This document shows positions 53,627 through 62,532 of a stretch of DNA of 64,000 nt, piece by piece. Each line of letters starts with the position of its first letter. Within the stretch, counting starts at the first letter, position 1. The stretch comes from Flavobacterium muglaense (GTDB lineage Bacteria; Bacteroidota; Bacteroidia; Flavobacteriales; Flavobacteriaceae): NCBI RefSeq assembly GCF_014305155.1, contig NZ_JACRUK010000012.1, positions 27,041 through 91,040 of the forward strand, in the 5' to 3' direction. A program made the position numbers and the translations under genes. The notes under the pieces are model-generated. The model was given only the letters and a program-made list of their open reading frames with translations, was not told the origin of the DNA and searched no databases.

Positions 53627-54820
53627 CTAGTATTTCACTTTAATCGTTCGCTTTCCTATTAGTAAAACTAACAATGCAACAAGGGTAGAAGTTGTCATAA
53701 TAAGTACCATAGGAAGCACCGAATCTTTTAAAAATACACCTACAGCAAAAGAGGCAAACGCTCCAAGACCTAACTGAATAGCTCCCATTAAAGCCGAAGC
53801 ACTTCCCGCATTCTTAGTAAAAGGAGCCAGTGTTAAACCTGCTGTATTGGGGTTTGAAATTCCTAAACAGGCTAAAAATATAAAAAGCATTCCGATAGTT
53901 TGATACAGTCCTAACATGTCATTAACAGCCAGTAGTACAAAAGTAACCACAATAGTTGATTGGGTTAACAAGGCTCCCATGATCATTTGCTCACTAGAAA
54001 ACCAACGCAATAAAACAGAATTTAACTGACTTGCTAAAATAAAACTTAAAGACATAAAGGCAAAAATCCATCCGTATGTTTTAGGTTCTACTTTATAAAT
54101 ATCCATAAAAATTATAGGTGAGGCAGCAACATAAGTAAACAAGCCCGAAAAGGCAATAGAGCCCGTAAAGGCATAGGTATAAAATTGAGGTTCTTTTAAA
54201 ACACTTGCAAAATTGAGCAAAATAGGTTTTGGCTTTAAAGATATAGTAGTATCTGGTGTATAGCTGCTAGGTAATCCAAAATAGGAAGCCAGCAAGATTA
54301 CGATTCCTATTCCCATTAGGATTAAAAACACCATATGCCACCCATAAGCATCTGTCACGTAGCCGCCTACTGTGGGAGCAAGCATAGGTGACAAACCTAC
54401 TACCAACATAAGTAACGAAAACACTTTTGGAATATCACGTACCGGAAATAAATCACGTACCATAGAAACGGATGCAACCGTCGCAGCACAACTCCCTACA
54501 GCTTGAATAAAACGCAATCCTATGAATGTATCAATATCACGTACAAAAGCACAACTTAAAGAAGCTAAAATGTAAACCAATAAACCTATAAATAAAGGTT
54601 TCTTTCGACCATAACGATCTAATAACGGACCGTACAATAATTGTCCTGCCGAGATTCCTATAAAATAACTGGATAAGGTCATTGCTACATTGGCTACTGT
54701 GGTGTTTAAATCCTTGGCTATACCAGCAAAACCTGGTAAATACATATCAATTGAAAACGGACCAAGAGCCGTAAGGGAACCTAAAATTAAGATTAATTTG
54801 AAATAACGAGCTTTAGTCAT
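53627..54820 (-). CDS. Bcr/CflA-family multidrug MFS exporter
   Basis: The 397-residue protein has twelve membrane spans. LTALGPFSIDMYLPGFAGIA at the N-terminus and GQLLYGPLLDRYGRKKPLFI are typical of the drug:H+ antiporter-1 Bcr/CflA group. RFIQAVGSCAATVASVSMVRD is the motif C-like region in helix five. It would export drugs or small metabolites. A TAccTTTG -7 box (minus strand, 54841-54848) lies 20 bases before the start. Confidence 0.92.
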   Translation of the reverse strand: MTKARYFKLILILGSLTALGPFSIDMYLPGFAGIAKDLNTTVANVAMTLSSYFIGISAGQLLYGPLLDRYGRKKPLFIGLLVYILASLSCAFVRDIDTFIGLRFIQAVGSCAATVASVSMVRDLFPVRDIPKVFSLLMLVVGLSPMLAPTVGGYVTDAYGWHMVFLILMGIGIVILLASYFGLPSSYTPDTTISLKPKPILLNFASVLKEPQFYTYAFTGSIAFSGLFTYVAASPIIFMDIYKVEPKTYGWIFAFMSLSFILASQLNSVLLRWFSSEQMIMGALLTQSTIVVTFVLLAVNDMLGLYQTIGMLFIFLACLGISNPNTAGLTLAPFTKNAGSASALMGAIQLGLGAFASFAVGVFLKDSVLPMVLIMTTSTLVALLVLLIGKRTIKVKY

Positions 54821-54840
54821 AAAGTACTTTAATTTTTGCG

Positions 54841-54848
54841 CAAAGGTA
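54841..54848 (-). promoter_or_regulatory. -7 element (TAccTTTG) for the MFS exporter
   Basis: A consensus -7 box on the minus strand, 20 bases upstream of the start at 54820. No TTG at -33 was found. The rest of the spacer up to the terminator at 55086 shows nothing recognisable. Confidence 0.45.
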
Positions 54849-55085
54849 AAAAATTAATAAGCGACTAATGGTGCTTTTTGTATTATAAAAAGATGCCGTT
54901 TTTATCGGAATGAAAAGAATGGTATCGTATTTTCTAAGCTCGTTTAAAGTTTTTATTTACTGCAGTATCATTTATTTATTATCAACCTCTTTATCAGTGC
55001 TATTAGTACGATTTCAACATCTTTTATTTTTGACGAGCAACTTTAGTGGAAAGTTTTATAATTAAAAAAAATGTTATTATAAAAA

Positions 55086-55122
55086 AAAACCTGACAGTTA
55101 TTAATTATAACTGTCAGGTTTT
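55086..55122 (-). terminator. Terminator of the FKBP gene
   Basis: AAAACCTGACAGTTAT and its complement form a 16-bp stem around a ~5-base loop, followed on the minus strand by more than eight T. It lies 22 bases after the FKBP stop. Confidence 0.93.
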
Positions 55123-55144
55123 GCATTATTTTTAGTACCCTAAC

Positions 55145-55573
55145 TTACGAAATAGCTACTACTTCTAGATCAAAAGTAAGTGCTTTACCAGCCAATGGAT
55201 GATTCCCATCAAGGACTACTGATTCTTCTTTTACTTCAACTACTAATAAATTCATTTCTTGCCCTTCTGGAGTTCTTGAAACTAATCCCATCCCTACTTC
55301 AGGAGCCATTTCTTGAGGCAATTCGCTTCTAGGAACTTCGATCAGTAAATCAGCACGAGGATCACCATAAGCATCTTCAACTGCTATGTTTATTGTTTTT
55401 TTCTCATTTAATTTCATGTCAATTAGGCCTTTTTCAAAACCAGGAATCAAACGTCCTTGTCCTAAAGTAAATTCAATAGGCTCTTTTCCTTCTGAACTGT
55501 CAAATATTTGTCCGTCTGCTAATTTTCCTGTGTAATGTACTTTAACCGTGTTGTTCTCTTTAACTTGAGTCAT
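55145..55573 (-). CDS. FKBP-type peptidyl-prolyl isomerase (SlyD-like)
   Basis: The 142-residue protein has the FKBP core split by the insert-in-flap chaperone domain: VKVHYTGKLADGQIFDSS, LIPGFEKGLIDMKLNEK, then the insert (about 68-120, AYGDPRADLLIEVPRSELP), then NHPLAGKALTFDLEVV. It lacks the His/Cys-rich metal-binding tail of E. coli SlyD. Cytosolic folding helper. Confidence 0.92.
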   Translation of the reverse strand: MTQVKENNTVKVHYTGKLADGQIFDSSEGKEPIEFTLGQGRLIPGFEKGLIDMKLNEKKTINIAVEDAYGDPRADLLIEVPRSELPQEMAPEVGMGLVSRTPEGQEMNLLVVEVKEESVVLDGNHPLAGKALTFDLEVVAIS

Positions 55574-55647
55574 AATTTATTTTTATTTTTTAAAGCTTTT
55601 TTATTAAAAAAAGGCCTTAGTTTAAACTTAATTACTCTTATTGTCTC

Positions 55648-55680
55648 CAAAACTAAGCCAAAAAGCAGTTTTTTTACAAA
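55648..55680 (-). promoter_or_regulatory. Promoter of the FKBP gene
   Basis: On the minus strand, TTTG at 55680-55677 and TAgtTTTG at 55655-55648 are 21 bases apart, a full Bacteroidota match. An alternative, TTG at 55705-55703 with TAatTTTG at 55684-55677, overlaps it. Either would give a 5' leader of about 65-95 bases. Confidence 0.5.
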
Positions 55681-55845
55681 ATTATCGTTTTTATACGACC
55701 AATTATAAATTTTCGATGATATCGCTATATAATGTTAAAAACAAAGCACTATTCTGTACTAAATCGGAAGATTTGTCAGGCTGTAATAAAATAGGCAAGT
55801 GTCTATTTATCTCAAAAGTAGTAAATCAATTTTTGCTTTTAATAC

Positions 55846-56583
55846 TTACAACACCGTATTGACCAAGTATTCTTTCTCGGTAATTTTGTCGAATACATCT
55901 TTACTAAACATATACAACTTGGAAGGTTTTTTAGAATTTCCTACCTTACGTTTGTCTTCCAATGGAACGATATAAGGCTTGGTTAGTGTTTTCTTTCTAA
56001 AATTACGATTGTCCAATTCGATATTTAAAACAATTTCGAAAGCCGTTTGCAATTCATTTAAAGTGAATTTTGTAGGAACCAAATCAAACATGATAGGTTC
56101 ACTCATTATTTTAGTTTTTAAATCTTCGTATGAATCATTAATAATCGCTTGATGATCAAAACCAACTTCAGGCAACGATTTTATAGGAAACCACTTAAAA
56201 TCACTATCTGCGGCTATACTTATATTTTCGATAGGCAAGGTTAGATAATACACCACAGTAATTGTACGAGACTCACTTCCTTTACTACGCACCCACAGCA
56301 AATCCTTGTCGGTTTTTACCCTTTTATGACTTCCGTAGGTTCTAAACTGTTTTTTGTTTAAAAATTGTTGCTCTGTAATTCCTTTTAAAACTCGATCAAC
56401 AGATTGTCCCAAATTATTACTCTTAAAAACATTAAGTCCGGGTAAGATCCAGTCGTCAATAATAGGAAAGTTATCATTATATAAGTTTAATGCTCGTTTA
56501 TGTAACAAAACACTTAAATGGTCTGGACCTAGACCAAAAAGCACACAATCTACCGATAAGTTATTTATTTTTCTAAAATCCAT
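55846..56583 (-). CDS. NUDIX-domain transcriptional regulator (NrtR/AraR-like)
   Basis: The 245-residue protein joins an N-terminal NUDIX-like domain (about 8-150) and a C-terminal winged-helix domain (about 160-240, PTKFTLNELQTAFEIVLN and FRKKTLTKPYIVPL). Bacteroidota members of this family are mostly sugar-responsive repressors rather than NAD regulators. The Nudix box is degenerate, lacking the full GX5EX7REUXEEXGU, which fits ligand binding without hydrolysis. It is divergent from a mannitol dehydrogenase gene, with an operator-like palindrome between them. Confidence 0.85.
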   Translation of the reverse strand: MDFRKINNLSVDCVLFGLGPDHLSVLLHKRALNLYNDNFPIIDDWILPGLNVFKSNNLGQSVDRVLKGITEQQFLNKKQFRTYGSHKRVKTDKDLLWVRSKGSESRTITVVYYLTLPIENISIAADSDFKWFPIKSLPEVGFDHQAIINDSYEDLKTKIMSEPIMFDLVPTKFTLNELQTAFEIVLNIELDNRNFRKKTLTKPYIVPLEDKRKVGNSKKPSKLYMFSKDVFDKITEKEYLVNTVL

Positions 56584-56612
56584 ATTTTTAATAGATGCTA
56601 ACTTGCACTACA

Positions 56613-56644
56613 CAAATATAAAGATTTTATATTGTAGACTACAA
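56613..56644 (-). promoter_or_regulatory. Promoter of the NUDIX regulator gene
   Basis: On the minus strand a TTG at 56644-56642 and TAtaTTTG at 56620-56613 are 21 bases apart. The -33 element lies inside the ATTGTAGACTACAAT palindrome. Confidence 0.6.
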
Positions 56645-56645
56645 T
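56631..56645. promoter_or_regulatory. Candidate operator (ATTGTAG-A-CTACAAT)
   Basis: A perfect 7-bp inverted repeat with a 1-base centre lies between the divergent NUDIX regulator and mannitol dehydrogenase genes. It covers the regulator's -33 box, as expected for autorepression. Direct repeats of TTGTTCTAAAA nearby (56660s and 56690s) are a weaker signal. Confidence 0.6.
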
Positions 56646-56822
56646 AGTACTCTTATTGTTTTTGTTCTAAAATCAATCATTAAATTACTTTATTGTTCTA
56701 AAAATTTATAATGAACAAATCCTATTCTTATTAAGGTAATATCATTCTATAATTCCAAAATAATTATGTATTTTTAAGGCTTCAATACGTTTTAAAATTA
56801 AAAGTACCGTTAGTTCACCATT

Positions 56823-58319
56823 ATGGCAAAATCATACTATCTCAATGCCGAAAATTTAAGTTCGCTGCCTACAAATGTTGCTATTCCTTCCTATGATAGA
56901 GATCAAATCAATACTAGTATATTACATGTAGGAATAGGAAATTTTCACCGTTCCCACCAAGCGCACTACATTCATGAATTGATTGACAAACACAAAGAGC
57001 TTGATTTTGGGATCTGTGGTGTTGACTTATTAGAATCGGATCGAAAAATTTATAATATATTAAAAGATCAAGATGGTCTTTATACCTTATATACTAAGGA
57101 AGCAAATGGCGCTCATAAAGCAAAAATAATTGGATCAATTGTTGAATATTTTTATGGGCCGGAGAACCCACTAGCAGTTATTGAACGTATGGCAAGTCCT
57201 GAGATTAAGATTATATCTCTTACTATTGCCGAAGATGGGTATTTACTCCATGAGATCACAGGAGCCTTTGATATTAATCATCCTGCGGTTACAGAGGATA
57301 TTAAAAATCCTTTTAGTCCTAAGACCGTTTTTGGCTATTTAACGCAGTCCTTCAAGTTAAGAAAATTGCGCAATTTACCTGGCTGCACAGTATTGTCCTG
57401 CGATAACATCAAGTCAAACGGGGACACTATGAAACAATCTTTACACAGTTATATCAGTAAAACCGAACCTGAGCTTTTAGATTGGGTTCTTGCAAATACT
57501 TCCTTTCCCAATACGATGGTCGATCGCATTACACCAATTACAAATGCCAATGATAGTAGTACATTAAAGCAAGATTTTGCTATTGATGATCAATGGCCCG
57601 TGATCTGTGAACCATTTTCACAATGGGTAATTGAAGATAAATTCATACACACTAGACCCAACTGGGACAAAGTAGGGGTACAGTATACCGATAATATAGC
57701 CCCATTTGAAAATTTAAAATTGCGATTACTGAATGCCAGCCACACCATACTTGGAATTCTAGGAACTTTACATGGTTACAAAACCGTTTATGAAGCAGCA
57801 CAAGATGACGATTTTATGCAGTTTTTAAAATTGTTTATGAACAACGAAGTCACCCCTACTTTACATGATTCTGATCAAGAAAGCATTGAAAACTACAAAA
57901 TAAGCTTGGTTGCGCGCTTTCAAAACCCATATATTAATGACCAATTGTTTCGTATTTGTCAAGAAAGTTCGGCAAAAATTCCTGTTTTCATTCTGCCTAC
58001 AATCAAGTATCATTTGCAAAATGGTAAAAATTTAAAACAAGCTGCATTTATTATTGCTGCTTGGGCAAAATATAATGATGGGGTTGATGATAATGATAAT
58101 CCGTATGAAATTATCGATACAATAAGCAATACATTGATTAGAACGGCGGCACTTTCGATTCAAAATCCAATGAAATTTATCGAAATTAAAGCTGTTTTTG
58201 GGGATTTAAGTGAAAATAAACTCTTTTGTAGTTACTATTTAAAGGCGCTTGAACTTTTACGCGCAAACAAAGTAAAATCTTGTATTCAAAAATGGAATCT
58301 AACGGAAGTAAATAGCTAA
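56823..58319 (+). CDS. Mannitol dehydrogenase family protein
   Basis: The 498-residue NAD(P)-dependent long-chain polyol dehydrogenase has an N-terminal Rossmann domain (LHVGIGNFHRSHQAHYIHEL) and a helical C-terminal domain. Catalytic residues in KLRLLNASH are K299, N304 and H307, with spacing identical to bacterial mannitol 2-dehydrogenase. It could oxidise mannitol to fructose or reduce fructuronate/tagaturonate. The full length and divergent sugar-type regulator favour a polyol substrate. No kinase or transporter gene adjoins it. Confidence 0.9.
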   Translation: MAKSYYLNAENLSSLPTNVAIPSYDRDQINTSILHVGIGNFHRSHQAHYIHELIDKHKELDFGICGVDLLESDRKIYNILKDQDGLYTLYTKEANGAHKAKIIGSIVEYFYGPENPLAVIERMASPEIKIISLTIAEDGYLLHEITGAFDINHPAVTEDIKNPFSPKTVFGYLTQSFKLRKLRNLPGCTVLSCDNIKSNGDTMKQSLHSYISKTEPELLDWVLANTSFPNTMVDRITPITNANDSSTLKQDFAIDDQWPVICEPFSQWVIEDKFIHTRPNWDKVGVQYTDNIAPFENLKLRLLNASHTILGILGTLHGYKTVYEAAQDDDFMQFLKLFMNNEVTPTLHDSDQESIENYKISLVARFQNPYINDQLFRICQESSAKIPVFILPTIKYHLQNGKNLKQAAFIIAAWAKYNDGVDDNDNPYEIIDTISNTLIRTAALSIQNPMKFIEIKAVFGDLSENKLFCSYYLKALELLRANKVKSCIQKWNLTEVNS

Positions 58320-58343
58320 AATTAGATATTATGCTAAATAAAG

Positions 58344-58375
58344 AAAAGCTTCATAACATTAATTATGAAGCTTTT
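58344..58375. terminator. Bidirectional terminator
   Basis: AAAAGCTTCATAA and its complement (58363-58375) around six bases. It ends the mannitol dehydrogenase gene and faces a minus-strand coding remnant ending at 58427, as if it once served two convergent genes. Confidence 0.82.
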
Positions 58376-58426
58376 AACAACAAACAATTGTATTATTCCA
58401 AAACGAATTAATAATTAGACAATTGA

Positions 58427-58500
58427 TTAACCTATTAAATTAATAATATCAATTTCTTCAATTTTAGGATTTGCACCTTCGCGACTAGCCACTAATGTGC
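58427..58500 (-). pseudogene. Possible C-terminal remnant of a minus-strand gene
   Basis: The minus strand reads an uninterrupted tail, LVASREGANPKIEEIDIINL plus IG and a stop at 58427-58429. The composition is protein-like and it ends facing a bidirectional terminator. The frame stays open to 58549, but beyond about 58500 it is antisense to the receptor remnant. The family is not recognised. Confidence 0.35.
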
Positions 58501-58666
58501 TACTTTGGCTTGGAAAAAAGTAAGCTTGACTTTTTGGGGGAAAAACATCTTAAACAAGCAGTATTACAGCGAGTTTGTTCCTGGCTCTACATTTGGTGGA
58601 TCGGATGATTTTGGTTGGAGAGGTCAACCTGCAACATACGGTACAACAGTTACAGTAAAATTTTAA
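58496..58666 (+). pseudogene. C-terminal remnant of a TonB-dependent receptor
   Basis: The frame is open from 58496 to the TAA at 58664. WKKVSLTFWGKNILNKQYYS, then a loop with FVPGSTFGGSDDFGWRGQPA, then YGTTVTVKF and stop, is the last beta-hairpin and terminal Phe strand of a TonB-dependent receptor. The ~600-700 preceding residues are missing and a stop lies just upstream. It is directly upstream of the peptidase/NCS1 operon, so it may once have provided outer-membrane uptake for it. Confidence 0.75.
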
Positions 58667-58693
58667 TAAAAAAACAACTATTCTTGACAATTT

Positions 58694-58718
58694 AAAGAGG
58701 GATTTATTCCCTCTTTTT
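58694..58718 (+). terminator. Terminator between the receptor remnant and the peptidase operon
   Basis: AAAGAGGGA pairs with TCCCTCTTT around five to six bases and ends in a T tract. It lies only 16 bases before the next start codon, so transcription of the downstream operon must either read through it or start after it. Confidence 0.82.
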
Positions 58719-58734
58719 CATAAAAAATAAAAAA

Positions 58735-59784
58735 ATGACAACAAAATATTTTTCAGAAACCGAACAAGTTTCTCAAGTAATGATCCAAGAAATGTTTAAA
58801 GTACAACCTGGTGAAACGGTTGCAATCACAGGCGATAGTGGATCGAATAGAGAACTAGCTGATGCATTAGCAAAGGCAACTACCGAAGCTGGAGGGTTAC
58901 CATTAGTAATCTGGATACCAAAAGCAAAACAAGATGGAGAGGCAGGTATGAAAGATTGGCCTTCTGAAGCTTTATCTGGAGCTTTGAAAAATGTTGACGT
59001 TTGGATCGAATTGAATTCTACAGTGCTATTATATTCTACTATTTGGGAAAGAGCCTTTAGTGAAAATAAGAAATTAAGATATTTAATACTTGCTGATAGT
59101 TCTATTGAATCATTAATAAGAACTTGTGTAGGTTTTGATATTAGTACATTAGAAAATTTCTTGGTGAAAGTGAAAGAAATGTCAATGCAAGCCAAAGTGA
59201 TTAAAATCACCAGTGATAATGGTACTGATGTTACCTATGAAACCGATATGAATTACGTATTTGATATTGATAGCGGTGATTATTCAAAGCCAATTTTTGG
59301 AACAGCGCCTGGGTACGTAAATCTGGTACCTAAAACAGGTTCTATGAACGGTACAATTGTTTTTGATTTATTGCAAAATGTGGATGTCTATAATAATGAT
59401 AATCATGTTGCTTTTAATATGAAAGATGGCGCTATTGATGATGTCGTAGGTGGTGCAGAAGCTGAAAAATTTAAAAATTTTCTTGCGTCTTTTGAAGATC
59501 CTAATATGTATAAAATATCACACAATATGTTTGGATTTAATCCAAATGTAAGACGTTTATGTGGCGAAATTGTAGAGGATGAACGCATTTGGGGTGGTGT
59601 AGATTTTGGATTTGGACATACAAGCCCAATGGATATGCCTCCTTTTGGACAACCAGCAAAATCACATTTTGATGGTGTTGTTGCTAAAGTGAGTATCTTT
59701 CTAGATGATATTCAAATTGTAAAAGATGGAGAAGTTTGCCATCCTGATTTAAAACCTTTAGCTTGCCAACTATTAGGTAATTAG
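58735..59784 (+). CDS. M29-like metallo-aminopeptidase
   Basis: The 349-residue protein resembles the thermophilic aminopeptidase T (M29) group. VQPGETVAITGDSGSNRELA opens the N-terminal domain, and the C-terminal metal site is suggested by CGEIVEDERIWGGVDFGFGH and the late His/Asp residues. Compared with classical M29 enzymes (about 410 residues) it is short, so it may be a divergent relative with a narrow substrate. It is the first gene of a four-gene operon with two permeases and PepD. Confidence 0.75.
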   Translation: MTTKYFSETEQVSQVMIQEMFKVQPGETVAITGDSGSNRELADALAKATTEAGGLPLVIWIPKAKQDGEAGMKDWPSEALSGALKNVDVWIELNSTVLLYSTIWERAFSENKKLRYLILADSSIESLIRTCVGFDISTLENFLVKVKEMSMQAKVIKITSDNGTDVTYETDMNYVFDIDSGDYSKPIFGTAPGYVNLVPKTGSMNGTIVFDLLQNVDVYNNDNHVAFNMKDGAIDDVVGGAEAEKFKNFLASFEDPNMYKISHNMFGFNPNVRRLCGEIVEDERIWGGVDFGFGHTSPMDMPPFGQPAKSHFDGVVAKVSIFLDDIQIVKDGEVCHPDLKPLACQLLGN

Positions 59785-59815
59785 TCCGTAATATTAAGTT
59801 AATAAGGAAAACCAC

Positions 59816-61084
59816 ATGCAACTACAAGAACAAGAGGATCATGATTATACTAGGACAAGAGTTCCTGAAAATAAAACAGTAAGTGGTTTTAAAATAGCTA
59901 CTGTCCTCGCTAGTATTAGCCTTACATTACCCGTTTTTTACTTGGGTTCACAAGTGTCATTATCACTAGGATTAGCGAAAGCTTCCTCAGTTTTTATGGG
60001 GGTATCGTTTGTGCTCAGCTTACTTTGTATTGTTACTGGAATTATAGGGAATAGAGCCCGCTTATCAGCTTATATGTTACTGCATTACTCCTTTGGTAAA
60101 AAAGGAGTAATGGTAATTAATGCGTTGATTGCTATATCTTTATTAGGATGGTATGCAGTAACGCTCGAAGTGTTTGGCGTAGCTATAACTGACTCACTAC
60201 AATCCATATTTAATGTTCATTTCCCCACTTGGGCAGCCATTATTATTGGAAGTGCTTTGATGACGTCAACCGCGGTATTTGGCTTTAAATCGGTGGAGCG
60301 TTTTTCAATTATTGTTATCCCAATCAAACTGATTTTTGTATTTTTTGTATTATATGTTACTACCCAACAAAGTAGTTTAACTACCATTCTATCAATACCT
60401 GGAAATGGGAGTATGTCTATGCGAGAATGCATATCTGCAATTATGGGTACCTCAATTTTAGCTCCTATTTTAATGCCTGATTGCACGCGTTTTGCTCGCA
60501 AAGACAAAGACAGTATTATTGCTGTTTTAGGTATCATAATCGGTTTTCCATTAGTATTATTTGCAGGTGGAATCCCTAGTTTAGTTACTGGAGAAGTTGA
60601 TATTATGAAAATCATGACTGGAATTGGATTAACGATTCCGGCTTTAATCATCATAATATTCCTTGGTGCTTGGACAACTAATTCGGTTAATTTATACGAT
60701 ACACAACTTACCATTTCAACCTTATTTACAAAGACAAAAGCAATCAAACTTGGAATAATTGCAAGCGCTACGGGTACCGTTTTAGCTTTATTAGGTGTAA
60801 CCACTTATTTCATTAGTTTCCTCGATTTCTCAAATATATTTTTCCCTCCAGTTTCAGCGATTTTTATTGCTCACTATGCATTTGTGAGTGATAGAAAGTT
60901 TGATATTGCAGACTTTGATAAATTGCCAAACTTTGATTACACAGCCATTTTTAGTTGGTTCATAGGTTCTATGGTCGCTTTATTAGCAAATTATCATTTT
61001 ATAACCATCACCACGGTTTCGTTTTTTGACTCCTTCTTTGTTGGTTTTATAATTTACGTTTTACTTAAAAAATATTGGAAATAA
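59816..61084 (+). CDS. NCS1-family permease (cytosine permease-like), first copy
   Basis: The 422-residue protein has about twelve membrane spans. Features of the CodB/NCS1 type are the broken first helix with LPVFYLGSQVSLSLGLAKA, YMLLHYSFGKKG, and SLLGWYAVTLEVFGVA. The family moves nucleobases, hydantoins and related compounds with H+ or Na+. Placement between two peptidase genes suggests an amide-containing substrate rather than cytosine. Its stop overlaps the pepD start (TAATG). Confidence 0.82.
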   Translation: MQLQEQEDHDYTRTRVPENKTVSGFKIATVLASISLTLPVFYLGSQVSLSLGLAKASSVFMGVSFVLSLLCIVTGIIGNRARLSAYMLLHYSFGKKGVMVINALIAISLLGWYAVTLEVFGVAITDSLQSIFNVHFPTWAAIIIGSALMTSTAVFGFKSVERFSIIVIPIKLIFVFFVLYVTTQQSSLTTILSIPGNGSMSMRECISAIMGTSILAPILMPDCTRFARKDKDSIIAVLGIIIGFPLVLFAGGIPSLVTGEVDIMKIMTGIGLTIPALIIIIFLGAWTTNSVNLYDTQLTISTLFTKTKAIKLGIIASATGTVLALLGVTTYFISFLDFSNIFFPPVSAIFIAHYAFVSDRKFDIADFDKLPNFDYTAIFSWFIGSMVALLANYHFITITTVSFFDSFFVGFIIYVLLKKYWK

Positions 61085-62523
61085 TGTCACAATTCATAAC
61101 TGATCTAGAACCTAAAATCCTGTGGGAGAATTTTAATAATCTTAATGCAATTCCAAGAGCATCAACCAAAGAAGAAGAAGCAATTGCTTTTGTAAAAAAC
61201 TTTGGAAAACAATTACAATTAGAAACCGTAGTTGATAAAACAGGTAATGTAATCATTAGAAAACCTGGAACTTTAGGGAAGGAAAACGATAAAACGGTAG
61301 TGCTACAAGGTCACTTGGATATGGTACATCAAAAACTGTCTGGATCTAGTTTTGACTTTGATACCCAAGGTATTGAAATGTATATCGATGGTGATTGGGT
61401 AAAAGCGAGAGAGACTACTTTGGGCGCTGACAACGGAATAGGTTCTGCAGCGATTATGGCTGTTTTAGCTTCAACAAACCTTGTACATCCACCTCTAGAA
61501 GCGCTATTTACGATTGACGAAGAAATGGGAATGACGGGAGCCATGGCATTGACAACGGAACAATTGAAAGGTGAAATATTGCTTAATCTCGATTCAGAGG
61601 AAGATGATGAGATTACCATTGGTTGCGCGGGTGGGGTAGACGTAGCCATCACAAGTTCTTATGAAACGGAGCTACTGGATAATTCTTTTCAGTTTTTCGA
61701 ATTAAAAATTGCGGGCTTAACTGGCGGACATTCCGGAGTTGATATTCATCTAAATAGGGCAAATGCAATAAAAATACTTCCTGAATTACTACTAAATATT
61801 GAGGTAGAAATTCGAATAGCAACAATAGAAAGCGGAAGCCTAACGAATGTTATTCCAAGAGACAGTAGGGTAGTGCTGGCCGTTAAAAATACAGAAGCTG
61901 AGAAACTTGAAAAGCTTGTAAAAGAAAATTTCAGCCTACTTCAAAGCCATTATTCGAATACTGATCCTAAGCTGAATATTGAGCTTGTCAAAACCGAAGA
62001 AGTATATTCTGTGATGGCTAAAGCATTTCAATCAGATGTTTTAAAAAGTATAAAAGAGATTCCAAATGGGGTGTTTTCAATGACTGAAGGAATGTCAGAT
62101 CTAGTACAGACTTCTAATAATATTTCGGTAATTAGTGTAAAACACGGCGCATTTAAAGTGCTATGCCATACTAGAAGTTCAGTAGATCAAGAGCGTGATT
62201 CCTTGGTTAAATTAATAGAAAATTGTTTTTTGTTTGCCAAAGTTTCACAAATTGGCCCGTATCCTGGATGGAAACCGCAACCAGATAGTTTGTTGCTAAA
62301 AAAAGCCATTGCTTGTTACACACAGATTAACAATGTAAAACCAGCAATTAAATCGATTCATGCCGGATTAGAATGCGGCATTTTATCCGAAACTTTTCCT
62401 CAAATGGAAATGATTTCATTTGGTCCCAATATTCTTGGTGCACACTCGCCAGATGAACGTTTACAAATAAGTTCAACACAAAAATTCTGGTTGTTTTTAA
62501 CTCGATTATTAGAGGAAATATAA
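61084..62523 (+). CDS. pepD: Aminoacyl-histidine dipeptidase (M20 family)
   Basis: The start is ATG 61084, overlapping the permease stop. The ~479-residue M20 metallopeptidase has the metal-site segments VVLQGHLDMVHQK, TLGADNGIGSAA and TIDEEMGMTGA, LNLDSEEDD, and the C-terminal GLECGILSE. The lid domain carries LTGGHSGVDIHL. PepD cleaves dipeptides, including X-His and beta-Ala-His. Between two permeases, it is the likely catabolic step for what they import. Confidence 0.93.
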   Translation: MSQFITDLEPKILWENFNNLNAIPRASTKEEEAIAFVKNFGKQLQLETVVDKTGNVIIRKPGTLGKENDKTVVLQGHLDMVHQKLSGSSFDFDTQGIEMYIDGDWVKARETTLGADNGIGSAAIMAVLASTNLVHPPLEALFTIDEEMGMTGAMALTTEQLKGEILLNLDSEEDDEITIGCAGGVDVAITSSYETELLDNSFQFFELKIAGLTGGHSGVDIHLNRANAIKILPELLLNIEVEIRIATIESGSLTNVIPRDSRVVLAVKNTEAEKLEKLVKENFSLLQSHYSNTDPKLNIELVKTEEVYSVMAKAFQSDVLKSIKEIPNGVFSMTEGMSDLVQTSNNISVISVKHGAFKVLCHTRSSVDQERDSLVKLIENCFLFAKVSQIGPYPGWKPQPDSLLLKKAIACYTQINNVKPAIKSIHAGLECGILSETFPQMEMISFGPNILGAHSPDERLQISSTQKFWLFLTRLLEEI

Positions 62524-62532
62524 ATCGTTTTT

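Noticed and set aside
55641..55862. 73-codon plus-strand frame between the FKBP and NUDIX genes
   Set aside because: It overlaps the mapped minus-strand promoter region and has no protein-like features.
60217..60804. 195-codon minus-strand frame opposite the first NCS1 permease
   Set aside because: It is antisense to a clear membrane protein; its composition reflects complementary hydrophobic codons.
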